The position numbers and the translations under genes are program-made. DNA of 64,000 nt, taken from assembly GCA_047967505.1 (NCBI GenBank), contig CM106538.1. One strand, written 5' to 3'. The notes beneath the pieces were generated by a model. It worked only from the letters and a program-made list of their open reading frames with translations, made no database searches and was not told where the DNA came from. The stretch comes from Dipteris shenzhenensis (taxonomy: Eukaryota > Polypodiophyta > Polypodiopsida > Gleicheniales). Positions 35,232 through 46,720 of this stretch are shown here, in pieces (the stretch's first letter is position 1; each line of letters opens with the position of its first letter).

Positions 35232-35988
35232 GTTTACAATTCAAGTACTCATCAAAGGGGAATCACATAGTCATTATTCTAAATGCAAAGTATAAGGACA
35301 CTCATGAGCTCCATGACTGAGTTCTACTACTCAAGTACAATCAAAGCAATGAAAGTTTGCAGTAAATAATGGAAGCCCCACACGTAAAGTGATTGCTCAA
35401 CACCCTTTGACCAAAATATGCAAAATTCTATCAACAGAGACCAAGGTAGATTGGAGGGTGCAATTTGCATAGCTCATAGCTCTATTCAAGGGGATTTTTA
35501 TGCAGAAGAAAGGCCTTATATTAGAGAAGGTCCTCCACCAAGGAAGCGCGCAATGTTGCGCCAGGTCGCCATAGCCGAGCTTGGCAAATTTGATAGGTCT
35601 TTTGTCTATTGTGCCTCCAAAACTTGACCAAACGGGCTCAGACTTCATCAGCAGCTTGCTTGTAGTGTCATCCAACTCAAGCTCAAAGGAATTTGCAAAT
35701 GGGTAACCACAGAGGTGGCATTACGCGATACATCGACGAGTGAAGTTTGTGTCGGCATTGCGCATATAGGACAAATCTCTCTAATTGCTTGTAGCTAGAG
35801 GGTTGCCCATACAAGAGGAGTCTACAGCTTAGAGGATTTGAACAATGGTCACATATAATGGGAGAACTGAGCTGTCACAGATTTGGGGAAGAAAGAGAAA
35901 AATGGAGATGTGAAAAAGCTTTGAAAAACTAGTAGTTCATGCTAGAGAGAGCATCTAATGCTAGGCTAGGCTAGATCTAGAACCTAAA

Positions 35989-36000
35989 GCTCTGATACCA
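35989..36000 (-). other. Primer binding site of element N (minus strand)
   Basis: GCTCTGATACCA on the plus strand is the complement of TGGTATCAGAGC, two bases from the 5' LTR. Confidence 0.92.
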
Positions 36001-36002
36001 AG

Positions 36003-36377
36003 TGTAGAATCCCGTGGGATAGGATAGATGCATCTTGGAAGAGGAGTGAGAGCACAATATGAAACCAAAATGTTGTTCTCTATTATAGATTGTGAGAGAG
36101 GTGACTCTCTCTTATAGAAAGGGGAGAAGGTAGCACCTTCCCTACATAAGTGGCAATCAGCCCCTACATTAGTGGGAATCAGTCCCTACATTAGTGGGAC
36201 TGGCCTAAATCAAAGGAACCTCCCATGTGGGGGCCTTTGGCTTACATCATCACTTAGGTCACACACTAGACACATCATAGCACTTGATGTGCCTCTACAA
36301 CACACACAAACACACGTGACTCCCCTAGATGCACACATGCACCATAGAGCAAGCCCTTGATCACACTTATCCCAATA
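36003..36377 (-). repeat. 5' LTR of element N
   Basis: Twin of 34313-34687, followed by the GCAAT target duplication. Confidence 0.92.
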
Positions 36378-36382
36378 GCAAT

Positions 36383-37299
36383 ATGACTAGTCCGTTGTGG
36401 TGCCTGTAAGTCTATGAGTCGAGCAGTAAAATGTTGTATTTTTTATTTTAGCTCAGCAAGGCCATAATGTGATATGTGTAAGCAGCCAATGAAAACTCTT
36501 TATAGGTCCTCTTAGCAATAATTTGTTAAATTACATGGCGCAGCAGAACAGAAACTAAACAAAGAATAGAGAGTACATAGCGAACTAGAGAGGAATAAAC
36601 TTTTCCTTCAATACTGATGTAGTACAGATGATGGCTTTATCCACTCGTGCACTCCCATAGTGGAGCTTAGATGGTGATCTAGACATATACAAGGTGAAGA
36701 GCTACTAACTGGAAGATCTGATCTGATCTAAACTGATATGATACAATGGACTGGGGAGGTCGCCTCTTTATAGCTATGAGGGCGGTAGTTGGATCAACAT
36801 AGTTGGTGGAGTTGACCAGTCGACCCAGTCAGTGAAGCTGACCAGTCAACCTAGTCGGTGGAACCGACTAGTCATCCATGGAATATTCAAGGAATATTTC
36901 CTATACCATTGCCTCGGGGGCTCTTGCCCCCGAACCCCCACCAAGGGGCCAATGGCCCCCCTAGGACCCCCCAATTGCCACCTGGCCCCCAAGCCTTAGC
37001 AAGAATAAGGGGCTCCCACACAATCACCTTTCTACCATCAACGGTCTCATTGATAGACCCCATCTGACATGCAAGTCAGGATTATCTAGTGTCCTGGGCT
37101 CACACATGGCTTCTCCTCATATGGGCTCCTTACAACTTGAGCACCTTGGACCACTGGTGGTTACTAGGAGGGTGGGGCATTGAGCATATCTAACATAATC
37201 ATCATCCAACCTTTGATGGTGGCCCAAAGTTTGTGTGAGGTCTCCAATCATGCAACTCTATTGTTGACATAAACACACCATCAATCTCAACATTATCTC
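36383..37299. other. Interior of element K, no gene recognised
   Basis: Contains a cluster of GACCAGTCGACC / GACCAGTCAACC words (36790-36880) and a C-rich run (36910-36990). No coding motif. Confidence 0.5.
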
Positions 37300-38240
37300 A
37301 ATCATTGCTTTCAATTGTTGTTTGACAGATTTAAAGGCCTTGACCCTTTCCTTAGCAGTGTGTTTTCCACTTGTATGTGCATGTAATCATCTGTGAGTCT
37401 CTTAAATTGAAGGAAAAATTTTGATTTCATTTCTGCAAGCCATTCTGTGACTGTTATCAAGCACTATTGTTGAACTGCCACTTGATTCTTGAGTTTTTGC
37501 AATTGGATCTATTGGGCTTCCATTTCCTCTTCATGTGCTTTTTTCTGCGTAGCTATCTATTCTTGCATCTTGGAAAACTGATACCTTATTTCTCCAATGT
37601 TAAAATTTGTAACAACAGGTGTTATTTCTCCTCCCTATCAGTTTGTAGCTACATGAGGAATATATCTTGCATATTGTTCTATTCTTCATGGAATGTGTGA
37701 ACAATTCCCATTGCATAGTCGACCTCCTTTTATGCCTAGTAGGCCAGTAGTGAAATTAGGTATCAAGGCTGAAGGCCTAGCTGGGGCTGTTGGGGTTGAA
37801 GCAATAGGCGTCTGGGCTTGGGAAAATTTTGCTTGTAGACTGGTTGCTGCAGATTTCTTTAGGATGACTTTGTAAAAATTTTGATACATGTTGGTTGAGG
37901 AGGTAGTGGATTAAAAAGTTACCTCATGGTGGCAAGACAAAGTCTTGAAGCCAAGTGAGTACCACAAGTAGCCGTATGAAGACTTTAACTGGGGTTAGTG
38001 TATCAAGGAGTTGGAACTCGGCTTCAACTTCCTAGAACTGTGTGATTCGAATAGAATTTGATGAAGAGCTGACTTCACTAGGAATGTAATTAGGATCCTC
38101 TATACTACTATCAGAATGCTAAGTGATTGTTGTGTCTTCTAGTTGATCTTCAGCTTGTGCTCGGGCTCTTTCTTGGGGGAAGTAAGGTTCTCTATCCTCC
38201 TCATCTAACATTCGTCTTGAGACTTTCCATGGGAAACTAG
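37300..38240 (-). pseudogene. Decayed coiled-coil protein ORF of element K
   Basis: Minus-strand frames read, from 38240 down: REPYFPQERARAQAEDQLED, then DPNYIPSEVSSSSNSIRI, a Pro/Ala-rich linker (TPIASTPTAPARPS), then a coiled coil (KAHEEEMEAQ, IQLQKLKNQVAVQQ, LAEMKSKFFLQFKRLTDDYM). Stops are mostly TAG/TAA at positions where Gln fits. It could be the gag-like protein of K or a captured gene. I do not recognise the family. Confidence 0.45.
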
Positions 38241-38932
38241 TACTATTCTATCAAGTTCGCCGTAGTGACTTGATGTTGAAGAAGACAGAGTCATGGTATT
38301 GGTTGGTTGTGATCTTAGAGAGGTCACTTTACTTAGCTATAGATAGGACGGTATTGCATACAATCCCGGTCAAATGCTTTGTTGCCATGGAAAGTCATCA
38401 ATCCAAACTAGTCGGATGCTGCTAGTGATATCTTCTGATCACCTTCTACCACCCTTGTCTTGATGTAGATGTGTGAGTATTGTATTTTTGACCCTCCTCC
38501 TTCTGAGCACGATCGATGGTACTACTATGTGTTGGAAGCTCTTCGCATGTTGTTTCTGCTCATGATTTTTGCTGGGGGGTGCATTACTAAGAAATCGTAG
38601 TATCACATGTGTTCAAGAGTATTAAAGAAACCCCTCAACTACATTTGTTTCCTCAATAAAGTCACCCCTGTTTACTTATGAACTAACATAATTTTTCCTA
38701 AATTTGAATTAAAAAACCCCTCTATTATTGTAATCCTGTTCATTTTTTCCCAAAAGTGGGGTTAAAATACTCCTCCTTTTGAATGCACGTGGTACACTAA
38801 AATTTTTAGAGGTGAATTCCCAGAGGATTTCCACAGTGTAGTTACTAGTCGGTGGAATGCATGCTGAGCTACTGGTCGGTGGTATATCACAACCAAAGCA
38901 ATTTGAGGTCCTTCGGAGGTAGGATCATCAAA
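38241..38932. other. Interior of element K next to its right LTR
   Basis: No gene or standard PBS seen. ACTAGTCGGTGGAATGC / TACTGGTCGGTGGTAT words repeat at 38843 and 38869. Confidence 0.4.
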
Positions 38933-39320
38933 TGCATTAAGGGCTAAACTTGCACTGAACAAGAAGATGCATAAGCATAGCAAATACTAGTGGATAATGT
39001 AGGAATAGAAAGCTAGTCGGACTGTATAGTAACTCAAAATGTATCATTTAGGGTAAAAGTTAATACGAAAGGAAAGATAGGAGAAAAATATTTCCTCTTA
39101 CAACAACACACAGTCGAATGTTCTCTTCTCTCCATAACATTTACCTAGTGAAGAGAAAAGACTGTGACACTAGAGTTTGACCATCATCACTATGTTTTGT
39201 AACTTATTCTAATAGTTACAAATGGTTATAAATGCCGATATGGCTGTTTTCCCCACTACTACTATGACTTATGCTGATTAGAAAAGCTTGCTCCACTTGG
39301 TGTTGGGTTATCCCCTAACA
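38933..39320 (-). repeat. LTR of element K (right copy)
   Basis: Partner of 33383-33783, ending CCCCTAACA and followed by TATAT. Confidence 0.8.
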
Positions 39321-40035
39321 TATATATGCCAATTTTTCCTTTGATTTTGTCTCAAGATATTGTAATGTTTTTTGGGCTAATTGGGTTGTATTTTCCCATG
39401 TAGATAGATATACTTTTAAATCTTTCCTGAGTATGTACATACCAGAATGTGATCTACTTGGAACAACAAAGTTTCCTATCCCCATCAAGGAAGTCTTTCG
39501 GATTAAAAATGTAGATTTTGAGGTGCATGAGTCATCTATTACAGGCACTAGTCAGGGCTTATTTGTGCATGATTCCATTAAGAGAGGGACTACTGTTTTC
39601 CATTATGGAGGTGACAAATATGCATATCAAGATTGGAAAGATTTGTGTGAAGTTAGACCAAGGCTAAAGAAGTACTCTATCCAAGAGGACCCTTATGTCT
39701 CTATGGAGGATATGGTGTACATTATTGGTGATGTTCAGCATGGCAATGTGGCCGGGTTTATCAATAGCCCCAGAAATATAAATTCAAAGCCAAATGTTTA
39801 TTATACATTTTCCCCTTATTTAACACCTTGGTACATCTCCATGAGGAGAGCAAATGTTGCAAAATATGGACACATTTGTGTTGAAACCATAGATGCTATA
39901 TGCGTAGGAAAGGAGATACTTGCGAGCAATGAATTTTTAATAAATGATATTTACTCATTTGTACATTCGATACTAGTCAAATTCATTTTTTTTCTTACCA
40001 GTTCATGGAATTTGGCTCTTAAATGTTGTGTATGA
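39319..40035 (+). pseudogene. SET-domain-like ORF, 5' end cut by element K
   Basis: The frame is open from the border of element K to TGA at 40035; the first ATG is at 39433, but coding-like sequence precedes it (VSRYCNVFWANWVVFS), so the true start has been lost. SET-like motifs come in order: SSITGTSQGLFVHDSI...GTTVFHYGG (SET N-terminal G-x-G-L-F pattern), GNVAGFINSPRNINSKPNV (the R-F-I-N-H-S-C...P-N region), then HICVETIDAICVGKEI (I-x-x-G-E-E). The NHSC box reads NSPRN and the final Y is not obvious, so methyltransferase activity is doubtful. There are no in-frame stops. It lies beyond two LTR insertions from the FCP1-like gene and may be the other half of that locus. Confidence 0.6.
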
Positions 40036-40234
40036 TTTTTATTTTAATAAGGGTGGAAGCACGTTAACCCATTCAAAAAAGCATGTCTATCAACAATGCT
40101 AAGAAGCACAATTGAATAGCATGTTGAGAGCATGTTTTGGCTTTGTTTGTAAGTGAGCATAATGTTAATTGGCAGTTACACTCAGCCCATATGTGGAGTG
40201 TATCTATCTTTTGAATTTGAATTGCAATTATAGG

Positions 40235-40238
<4 letters not shown>

Positions 40239-40273
<35 letters not shown>
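40239..40273. repeat. (CT)n microsatellite
   Basis: About 17 CT units. Confidence 0.95.
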
Positions 40274-40275
<2 letters not shown>

Positions 40276-40375
40276 GTTCTCACTTTCACATGCACAGAGG
40301 TGTAGTCTTCATTGTGCTTGCTCCATCACCAACTCTCTCTAATAGAGGTGCGATCCTCCTCCTGCTTGTTCCATT

Positions 40376-40662
40376 GCCAAAAACTATTGTCCTCCCTCTC
40401 ACTCACTCTGCTGCTCTACTGCTACTGCAGGTGACATTGTAGTGCCTGGACTACCTCTCTCTCATACACACTCACACATAGCCACAAGCTTCCTTTATTG
40501 CTAGAAACTATTGTCCTTCCTCTCACTCCCTCTCACTTTCTCTGCTTGTTTCATCACCAAAAACTATTGTCCTCCCTCTCACTCACTCTACTACTGCTGC
40601 AGGCAACATTGTAGTGCTTGGACTGTCTCTCTCTCATACACACTCACACATAGCATGCCTAC
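40376..40662. repeat. ~105-bp direct repeat, 180 bp apart
   Basis: CCAAAAACTATTGTCCTCCC...ACATTGTAGTGC(C/T)TGGACT...CACACTCACACATAGC occurs at 40376-40483 and 40556-40662. Non-coding, CT-rich. Confidence 0.8.
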
Positions 40663-40916
40663 TCCATCACCAAAAACATTTTTTGAGTCGGAGTATTCTG
40701 AAGTGGCTCAATGATATGAATCATTTCAAACTACATTGAAGGGTCTACAACAATCTTGTCAAGATCTGCTTTCAATCAAGCTTTCTTGAAGCTTTGGTAA
40801 GTATGCTCATGATATGTAGTCACCAAATCTTGCTGATTCCACTTGCTTTAAAAAAAAAAGACTTGCCAATTGACAATGGGAACAATGAAAGTTGAGCCTT
40901 TTGAGGTAGTACTTGT

Positions 40917-41215
40917 AGGCTGAATAGCACAAATATTGTGCTATAGAGCATACATGGTGTGCCACGTCTATGTATATTGAAATTGTCTGCTATATAGGTT
41001 TGAGTAGCACAAATAGTGAGCTATATAGTATACATAGCTCCATATCTATGTGTACACTCAAATTGTGTGCTACGTAGTAGACTTTTATGGGGTATATAGC
41101 CTTGTATAGCACATATAATTTTGTATAATGCATACATGTTGTGCCCCATCTCTATGTATTGAAATTGTTTGCTATATTGCTGTAGTATGCTACATAACAT
41201 ATGCACGATAATCGT
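40917..41215. repeat. Three-copy tandem array, 80-105 bp units, AT-rich
   Basis: Units begin TAGCACAAATATTGTGCTA (inverted-repeat arms), TAGCACAAATAGTGAGCTA and TAGCACATATAATTTTG, each followed by GCATACAT...CTATGTAT and a G(T/A)GCTA(C/T) word. Confidence 0.75.
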
Positions 41216-41288
41216 TCAGAGCATTGCTTAGTTTTAGCCTACACTGAATTGTAGGTTTTGGGTTTACATTTGAGCTACCAAAAATAAG

Positions 41289-41996
41289 GTGAGCCAATGC
41301 AAGGCAACATGGGAAGATTCATTGAACCAATAGTATGGGACAATGCCATAAGGAATTACGAAGCTGAAAAGAAAAGAGCAGCACGCAAGAGACAAATGCA
41401 GGAAGGAGGTTACTATACATGGAATTGATGATTGCAGAAGCAAAGGATTGTTAATAAAACTGACATTTTTTGATAGCATGATGATTGGCATGGGTTCAAA
41501 ACTCAAGACTGAACTTTTCAATTCAATATTGGAACATCCTCAGGTCCAATGCCTTCATGCCCTTTCATCAAGAGAAAAAGGTGACGTTTAAGCATGCCTC
41601 ATTGACAATGTTCACAGTACACTAGCCATTGTAAAGCAATCAGCTTCCAAAGATGAGTTGTTTTTGAAGAAAAGTGCATGACTATGCTGATGAACTCCAA
41701 TCAATGCATTCCCCTAGGAAAGGTCTCAAGAGTACTTTCAAGTTCCTAGGTGTAGCTTGTATGAGGCAAGATCCAGAGTCTATGCATGGGCTGATGATGG
41801 TAATGGATCATTCTCATTGGCTGCATGTTGGAAGCAGCACCACACTAGCCCAATCAGTGATGAAATAAAAAAACTTATACAATCATTTTGGGAGGCTGAG
41901 ATGCGTGTTTCCCCCAACAAGAAGGACATGTGTCAAGAAAGAGTTGGCAAAAAAATTTACACCAAGCACCTAATGCACCTTCTCGAGGAGCCTTAG
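41289..41996 (+). pseudogene. Transposase-like family, N-terminal fragment
   Basis: Several plus-strand frames join into a coding-like region: FIEPIVWDNAIRNYEAEKKR, then TFFDSMMIGMGSKLKTELF, then SPRKGLKSTFKFLGVA, and after a shift KKLIQSFWEAEMRVSPNKKD followed by CQERVGKKIYTKHLMHLLEEP. The last part resembles the W-x-x-E-T-x-V-S-P-N-x-K-D segment that I associate with the N-terminal half of the transposase-like family also represented at 3.7 and 53.5 kb. That link is from memory, not from overlap inside the window. It ends at TAG 41994 (CAG by one transition). Confidence 0.45.
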
Positions 41997-42189
41997 GTAT
42001 CGCCCTACTAAAGTGCATGATTGATAGTGCCTACTCTGCAACTTACCACTAACATGTTAGTTACATTATGATATGTTGATTTCCAGTGTCATATGTTATT
42101 AACCGAAATCATGGGATGGTTTCTTCTCACCTTTGGTCAATGCCATATGCTAGTTATAATTGTCATATTCTCTCTCTTGTACCAATGTC

Positions 42190-42388
42190 ATAGGCTTCTT
42201 GGCACATACAACGCTTGCTACCACAATCAATGCTTGCCAGCACTTGCAATGCTTGTTAGCACTATAATTTGGCTAGAACTTGATATTAGCACTCTCATCT
42301 CACAACAAATACTTGTAGATGCTAGCACCTACACTACTTGTAGCACTTGCAATCCTTATTAGCACTTGCAATGCTTATTAGCACTTTT
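42190..42388. repeat. Array of GCACTTGCAATGCTTATTAG words
   Basis: About eight degenerate units such as GCACTTGCAATGCTTGTTAG and TTAGCACTTGCAATCCTTAT run up to the LTR at 42389. The reverse complement of the same word fills 54900-55690, next to the related LTR of element E. Confidence 0.75.
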
Positions 42389-42653
42389 TGTTGGAGAAGT
42401 GAAAGGAAAGCATGAAGCTGAACATGAAATAAGAGAATGCTTATAGAATGAAGAAGGGTGAGGTCCATATGTAGGCACCTCTACATGAGCCACCAAGCTC
42501 TACAATCATCTCCTTAATCAGCTCCTAGAATCTCTCAATCAGCCTATGTCTACCACCACCTAACAGTGCTTATGGGCACCTAACTGTGCCTCTAGCACAC
42601 ACACATAGAACCCAAGGTGTGCCTGGGGCATACACCTTGAGATATCCCCATCA
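42389..42653 (-). repeat. 3' LTR of element D
   Basis: Plus-strand ends TGTTGGAGAAGTGAAAGG and GATATCCCCATCA; about 265 bp. It matches 55688-55967. CCCCCCCTCAAGG after it is the PPT complement. Confidence 0.8.
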
Positions 42654-43024
42654 AACCCCCCCTCAAGGGAATGCCTCAGGCTATGTCAAGGATATATCTA
42701 GTCACATAGTGTCTCAAGCCATCTCATGGTGGTCAAGGATAAATCTATGGCTAGGATCTCATGCTAGCAAGGGTTCCCAAGGGTGTGAAGTCAAACAAAG
42801 GGATACATAAGACCCTCCAATGGTTATCTCCCCTGCATGTACATGCACACAACGTCTGCAGGAGGTACCATGGAGCTAAACACATACACATGGCCTACAT
42901 CATATGGTGACCAGAGGTGTTTAGAAAGAACACAATAGTTTATTCCATTCATTTTGGAGGACTATCCAGGCAGAGTACCTTGACTCAACATAAATAAGAG
43001 ATCTGGAGCATATGTGGAGCTGGT

Positions 43025-43868
43025 TCAAAAAGCATAATCATCATAGGAGGCCTCATCTTGTGGAGGCACATCAAGTGAAAGTAAATTGGTAGTTTCTGGT
43101 TTTGTAGTTGCTTCCTTTTTGGCCTTACAAAACTTTTCATGGTGATTGTTTTTGCCACAATATTTGCAAGGATTGATCTTGAAGCAATCTTTTGAGAGGT
43201 GATTAGTCTTCCCACAATGTTTGCAAGGTCGAAACTTGCCCATTTGAGTTTTTATGGCATAGGCTGTGTCATTGCCTCTTCGGAGTTCCTTGTGCCTTTC
43301 TTCTTCTTGAAGGGCAGTAATAAGACCTTTAAGAGTAGGATTAGGAAGAATTTTTCAATGTGGTGACAACATGATCATAATCTTCAAGCATAATTTTGAG
43401 CAATACTGCCATTGCATCATCCGTAGTGATTGGAGAGTTGATAAAAGCAAGTTGAGTCATGAGACTCCACATGTGATTAACATGGGCAGCCAAGGGAGTG
43501 CCACTAGCCATCTTCAATTCAAAGAAAGCAATCTTAAGTGACAACTTTGAGATGTGAGAGCTAGCACCAAAAAGAATATCAAGCTTTTGCCAAGCTTCAG
43601 AAGGAGACTCCATATCAGAAATGTGATGAATATAGTCATCTCCTAAGTCAAGAGCAATAATGCCATAGGCTTTCTCCTCTCTAGCAGGATCTCATGCCGG
43701 GCATGTAGGAGCAGAGGATTCTCCAGCATTAGAGGTTGTTGAAGAAGAAGTTGAAGCAGGTTTGATGAGCCCCCAGAGGTTTTCCCTCATCAATGCAAAC
43801 TTAATTTTCATCTGCCATGTGTGAAAGCCTTTACCATTGAACTTATCAATATTCAAGAAGGTAGCCAT
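43025..43868 (-). pseudogene. Copia gag of element D with two zinc knuckles
   Basis: ATG at 43868: IDKFNGKGFHTWQMKIKFAL, then ALDLGDDYIHHI and SPSEAWQKLDILFG, LLKIMLEDYDHVV, and after a frameshift near 43340 two CCHC knuckles in tandem, CKHCGKTNHLSKDC and CKYCGKNNHHEKFC. It ends DDYAF and stop. Stops within the N-terminal part include TGA near 43690. Two knuckles are uncommon for copia gag. There is no protease in frame afterwards, consistent with a gag-only element. Confidence 0.85.
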
Positions 43869-44571
43869 GAGAGGGTCTAACCCAAAATGGGTAGTGTCTA
43901 CTCTCTTACAAGACTAGAAAATACTAAAAAGCTTCAAAGTACAAGTATTTGGTGTAGCAAAGACTTGTAACCAAATTCCATAATAAAAATCATAATGGAA
44001 ATGATACTTCAACTTGCATGCTTCATAGAGGTGGCTAAATGAAAGTATTCCAAGCAAATCCAGGTATAGCAACCTAAAGGAAAGTTGTAGCCACAAATGT
44101 ACTGATGCTATTCAACACTTTAAAGTATCAGAAATGCCAAAGTAGCATCTAATGTAGCACCAAATTCACAACACTATCAAAACTGTCCAAAACAGAGGCC
44201 TGATCATGGAGGGCTTGGATCTCCCTCTTCAAAGCAAAGAAAAGAGGGATTTTTAGGTAGAAATAAAGTTGGTATACCAGAGAAGAGCCACTGAAGAGGA
44301 AAGTCGAAATGCCACGTCACATCACCATAGCCAAGAGCTTGATTGTCGACTGGTTTTTTCGCGTTTTCTTCCTCCTTGGCAGACCATTTCACTTCAAATT
44401 TGGACAAGGGCTTGTGAAGATAGTGGGAGAGAAGGAAGGAGTCTCACTTGCGGCTTTCTCACATACATAATGGGGGAATACACACAAAGGTGGAGGCTCA
44501 AAATAGTTTTCCTCTTCTTAGTTGTGAAAGCCAAAAGAACTCTAGTACAAAGAAATAGAAGAACCCTATAT

Positions 44572-44630
44572 GTGGGTCTCAAACCAAACTCATCTAACTA
44601 AGGTGGCATACTAACTGAGCCACGAACTAG
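44572..44630 (-). ncRNA. tRNA-like SINE head (box A and box B)
   Basis: The minus strand has TGGCTCAGTTAGTATG (44622-44607), a near-consensus RNA polymerase III box A, and GGTTTGAGACCCAC (44585-44572), a near-consensus box B. They are spaced as in a tRNA or tRNA-derived SINE. No cloverleaf acceptor stem pairs cleanly and no 3' A/T tail is evident, so a SINE head or tRNA pseudogene is likelier than a working tRNA. It lies where the LTR of element F would be expected. Confidence 0.5.
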
Positions 44631-44639
44631 AGTACATAA

Positions 44640-45772
44640 GGATAGCTGTCATCTAGCTATTATTCATGGGTAGTGTACCAACCGCATCTACAGCTAACAA
44701 GTCGGTGTGACATATATGCACAACGGTCACCCTGGCATATCACGAGTGGAGCTCGATATCTCAACACTCCCCCTCGAGCTCAATCCCAATTCTTGCACAC
44801 CAAGCAGGTCTCTGAACTTGCGCAGCTTCTTTGCGCCCAATGCTTTTGTGAATATGTCAGCTACCTGATCCTCTGTGCTGACATAAACTAGATCAATAAG
44901 ACCTAGTAGAACCTTCTCCCACACATAGTGATAATGCACCTCAATGTGCTTTTTTCTAGCATGATAGACTAGGTTATTTGCCAAGTGTATACTACTCATG
45001 TTGTCACAATAAATGACAACTGGCCCATCTGATGCATATCATAAAGTAGCTTATGCAACCAAGCTACCTCACATGTAGCCATTGCTGTACCCCTGTACTC
45101 AGCCTCTGTGCTATTTCTTGCTGCTCCAAGTGACTGCTGCACTCCCAAAAGAGAACACATATCCACTGGTAGATCGTCTATCAGAAATACTACCAGCCCA
45201 TTAAGCATCAGTGTATCCATGCAATTGTATCTGAACCCCAGTCTCATAAAAAAGTCCATACTACAATGTGGAATTCACATACCTGAGTATGCGTCTAGCC
45301 ACATCCAAATGCAGTTTCCTTGGAGCCTGCATAAATTGACTTACCAATCCAACAGCCATAGCTCAAATCTGGCTTGGTAATAGTCATATAAATCAAACTT
45401 CCTACTATGCGTCTGTACATAGTAGGGTTAATCCATACTACCTCTGCAAGAGCCGTATCCCACTTGGTGATCTAATCACCTCAATGCCCAAGAAATAACG
45501 CAGCTCTCCCAAATCCTTCATCTCAAACTTCTGCTTCAATGCATTTTCACATGAAGGATATCTTCATCACTATCACCTGTGATGATCAAATCATCAACAT
45601 AAATGACAAGCAGCATAATACCTTTCTCTGTTTTTCTCACATAAAGTGAGAAATATGCCTTGGAAATCTGAAAGCCAATAGTGACAATATACTGTCCTAT
45701 CTTGTCAGACCATGCTCTAGGTGCTTGCTTCAAGCCATACAAGGCTTTCTTCAACCTGCAAACAAACTCAAG
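44640..45772 (-). pseudogene. Copia pol 3' half and LTR start, minus strand (element F)
   Basis: From 45772 downwards: EFVCRLKKALYGLKQAPRAW, then LLVIYVDDLIITGDS (RT YVDD box), then RNase H ARNSTEAEYRGTAMATCEVAW, HIEVHYHYVWEKVL, EDQVADIFTKALG. Then a purine tract (complement at 44767-44781) and an LTR start TGTTGAGATATCGAGC at 44766 running left. Several frame changes. It is truncated at 45772, where plus-strand copia sequence begins. The LTR's other end is not defined. Confidence 0.8.
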
Positions 45773-46720
45773 ATGAACAACGAATTAATCCACTCTGATG
45801 TGTGGAATACTAAAGGTGCATTTATTGAAGGCTATCATTATTTTGTCACTTTTATTGATGACTACAGTAGAAAAGTTTGGGTGTATTTTATGAAAAAGAA
45901 AAGTGAAGTGTTTGGGCATTTCAAAGCTTTTAAAGCTATGGTTGAAAAAGAAACAGGCCTGCAAATAAAATGCCTAAGGTCAGATGGAGGGGAGAGTACC
46001 TCTCAAATGAGTTTGCAAGGTTCCTGTAGGAGCATGGCATAAAGCAGCAATATTCATGCAGTCATACCCCATAGCAAAATGGACTTGTAGAAAGGAAAAA
46101 TAGGCATATTGGAGAGGTATCTTGGGCCATGCTAAATGAAAAAGACCTACCAGATTATTATTGGGCTGAAGCAGTTGCTACAGAAGTTTACATAATGAAC
46201 AGGACTCCCACTGCAGCAATACATGGCATGACGCCAGAGGAGATGTATACTGGTAGGAAACCATATATTTCTCATTTGAAAATTTTTGGTTGCATTGCCT
46301 ATGTTCATGTGCCAGATGAGTTGAGGTCCAAGTTGGATCCAAAAGCTGAGAAGTGCATCTTTATTGGTTATTCTCTGTAGCAGAAAGGGTATAGATGCTA
46401 TAACCCTTCTACTCATAAGTTTACAGTGAGCAGAGATGTTTTTGATGAGATGAGTAGCTGGTATAAACTAGTAAATGTGATTGATGATGTAGATGCACAA
46501 AATGGTAATGCTGCACAGAATTCACAGTAGCAATCACAAAATATCAGTGGACTTATAGTGTCCTCTAGCAGTGATTCACATACTTCACCATGGACAGGCA
46601 GATTGATATCACGAGAATCTCCTCAAAGCAATGCAGATAGTGGTATGCAGGTATCATGAAAAGGAAAAGAGAAGGTAGATCAACCCATGTTTTATGTGAA
46701 TGCAGGGGCATTGGTGATAT
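45773..46720 (+). pseudogene. Copia integrase segment (element G, part 2 displaced upstream)
   Basis: Begins at NELIHSDVW (first catalytic Asp region), then FVTFIDDYSRKVWVYFMK, CLRSDGGE, WAEAVATEVYIMNRTP, KIFGCIAYVHVPDEL and IFIGYSL, where a TAG (Q or E by transition) precedes QKGYRCYNPSTHKFTVSRDV. It ends in a linker with no RT. The segment that should precede it, GAG_pre-integrase, lies downstream at 47095-47640, so the order is inverted relative to any normal copia. Confidence 0.8.

Larger units (their letters stand above)
34313..36377 (-). mobile_element. Gag-only non-autonomous copia, minus strand (element N)
   Basis: LTRs 34313-34687 and 36003-36377 (375 bp each) are flanked by perfect GCAAT target duplications (34308-34312, 36378-36382). 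On the minus strand the PBS (complement at 35989-36000) and a PPT (complement CCTCCCTCAAGG at 34690-34701) are correctly placed. The 1.3-kb interior encodes only a truncated gag. LTRs are very similar, so insertion was recent. It is nested in element K. Confidence 0.93.
33383..39320 (-). mobile_element. LTR retrotransposon K, minus strand, containing a nested element
   Basis: Direct repeats 33383-33783 and 38933-39320 (about 390-400 bp) share ends TGTTA/TGCATTA...CCCCTAACA. Flanks TACAT and TATAT match at 4 of 5. On the minus strand the purine-rich GGGAGTGCTAGG next to the left LTR is a plausible PPT; no standard PBS is seen at the right LTR. The interior carries a decayed coiled-coil ORF (37300-38240, minus) and the 2.1-kb element nested at 34313-36377. 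No RT or integrase, so it is non-autonomous. Its insertion point lies only 59 bp from the end of element A. Confidence 0.7.
42389..44420 (-). mobile_element. Partial copia, minus strand (element D)
   Basis: 3' LTR 42389-42653, an adjacent PPT, gag (43025-43868) and leader (43869 to about 44420) are present; PBS and 5' LTR are not seen. The leader matches that of element E (56150-56690) and its gag is the type found in element N, so D, E and N are one gag-only copia lineage. Confidence 0.75.

Noticed and set aside
44572-44630. Functional tRNA gene
   Set aside because: Box A and box B are good, but I cannot pair an acceptor stem or a convincing anticodon arm; SINE head or pseudo-tRNA preferred.
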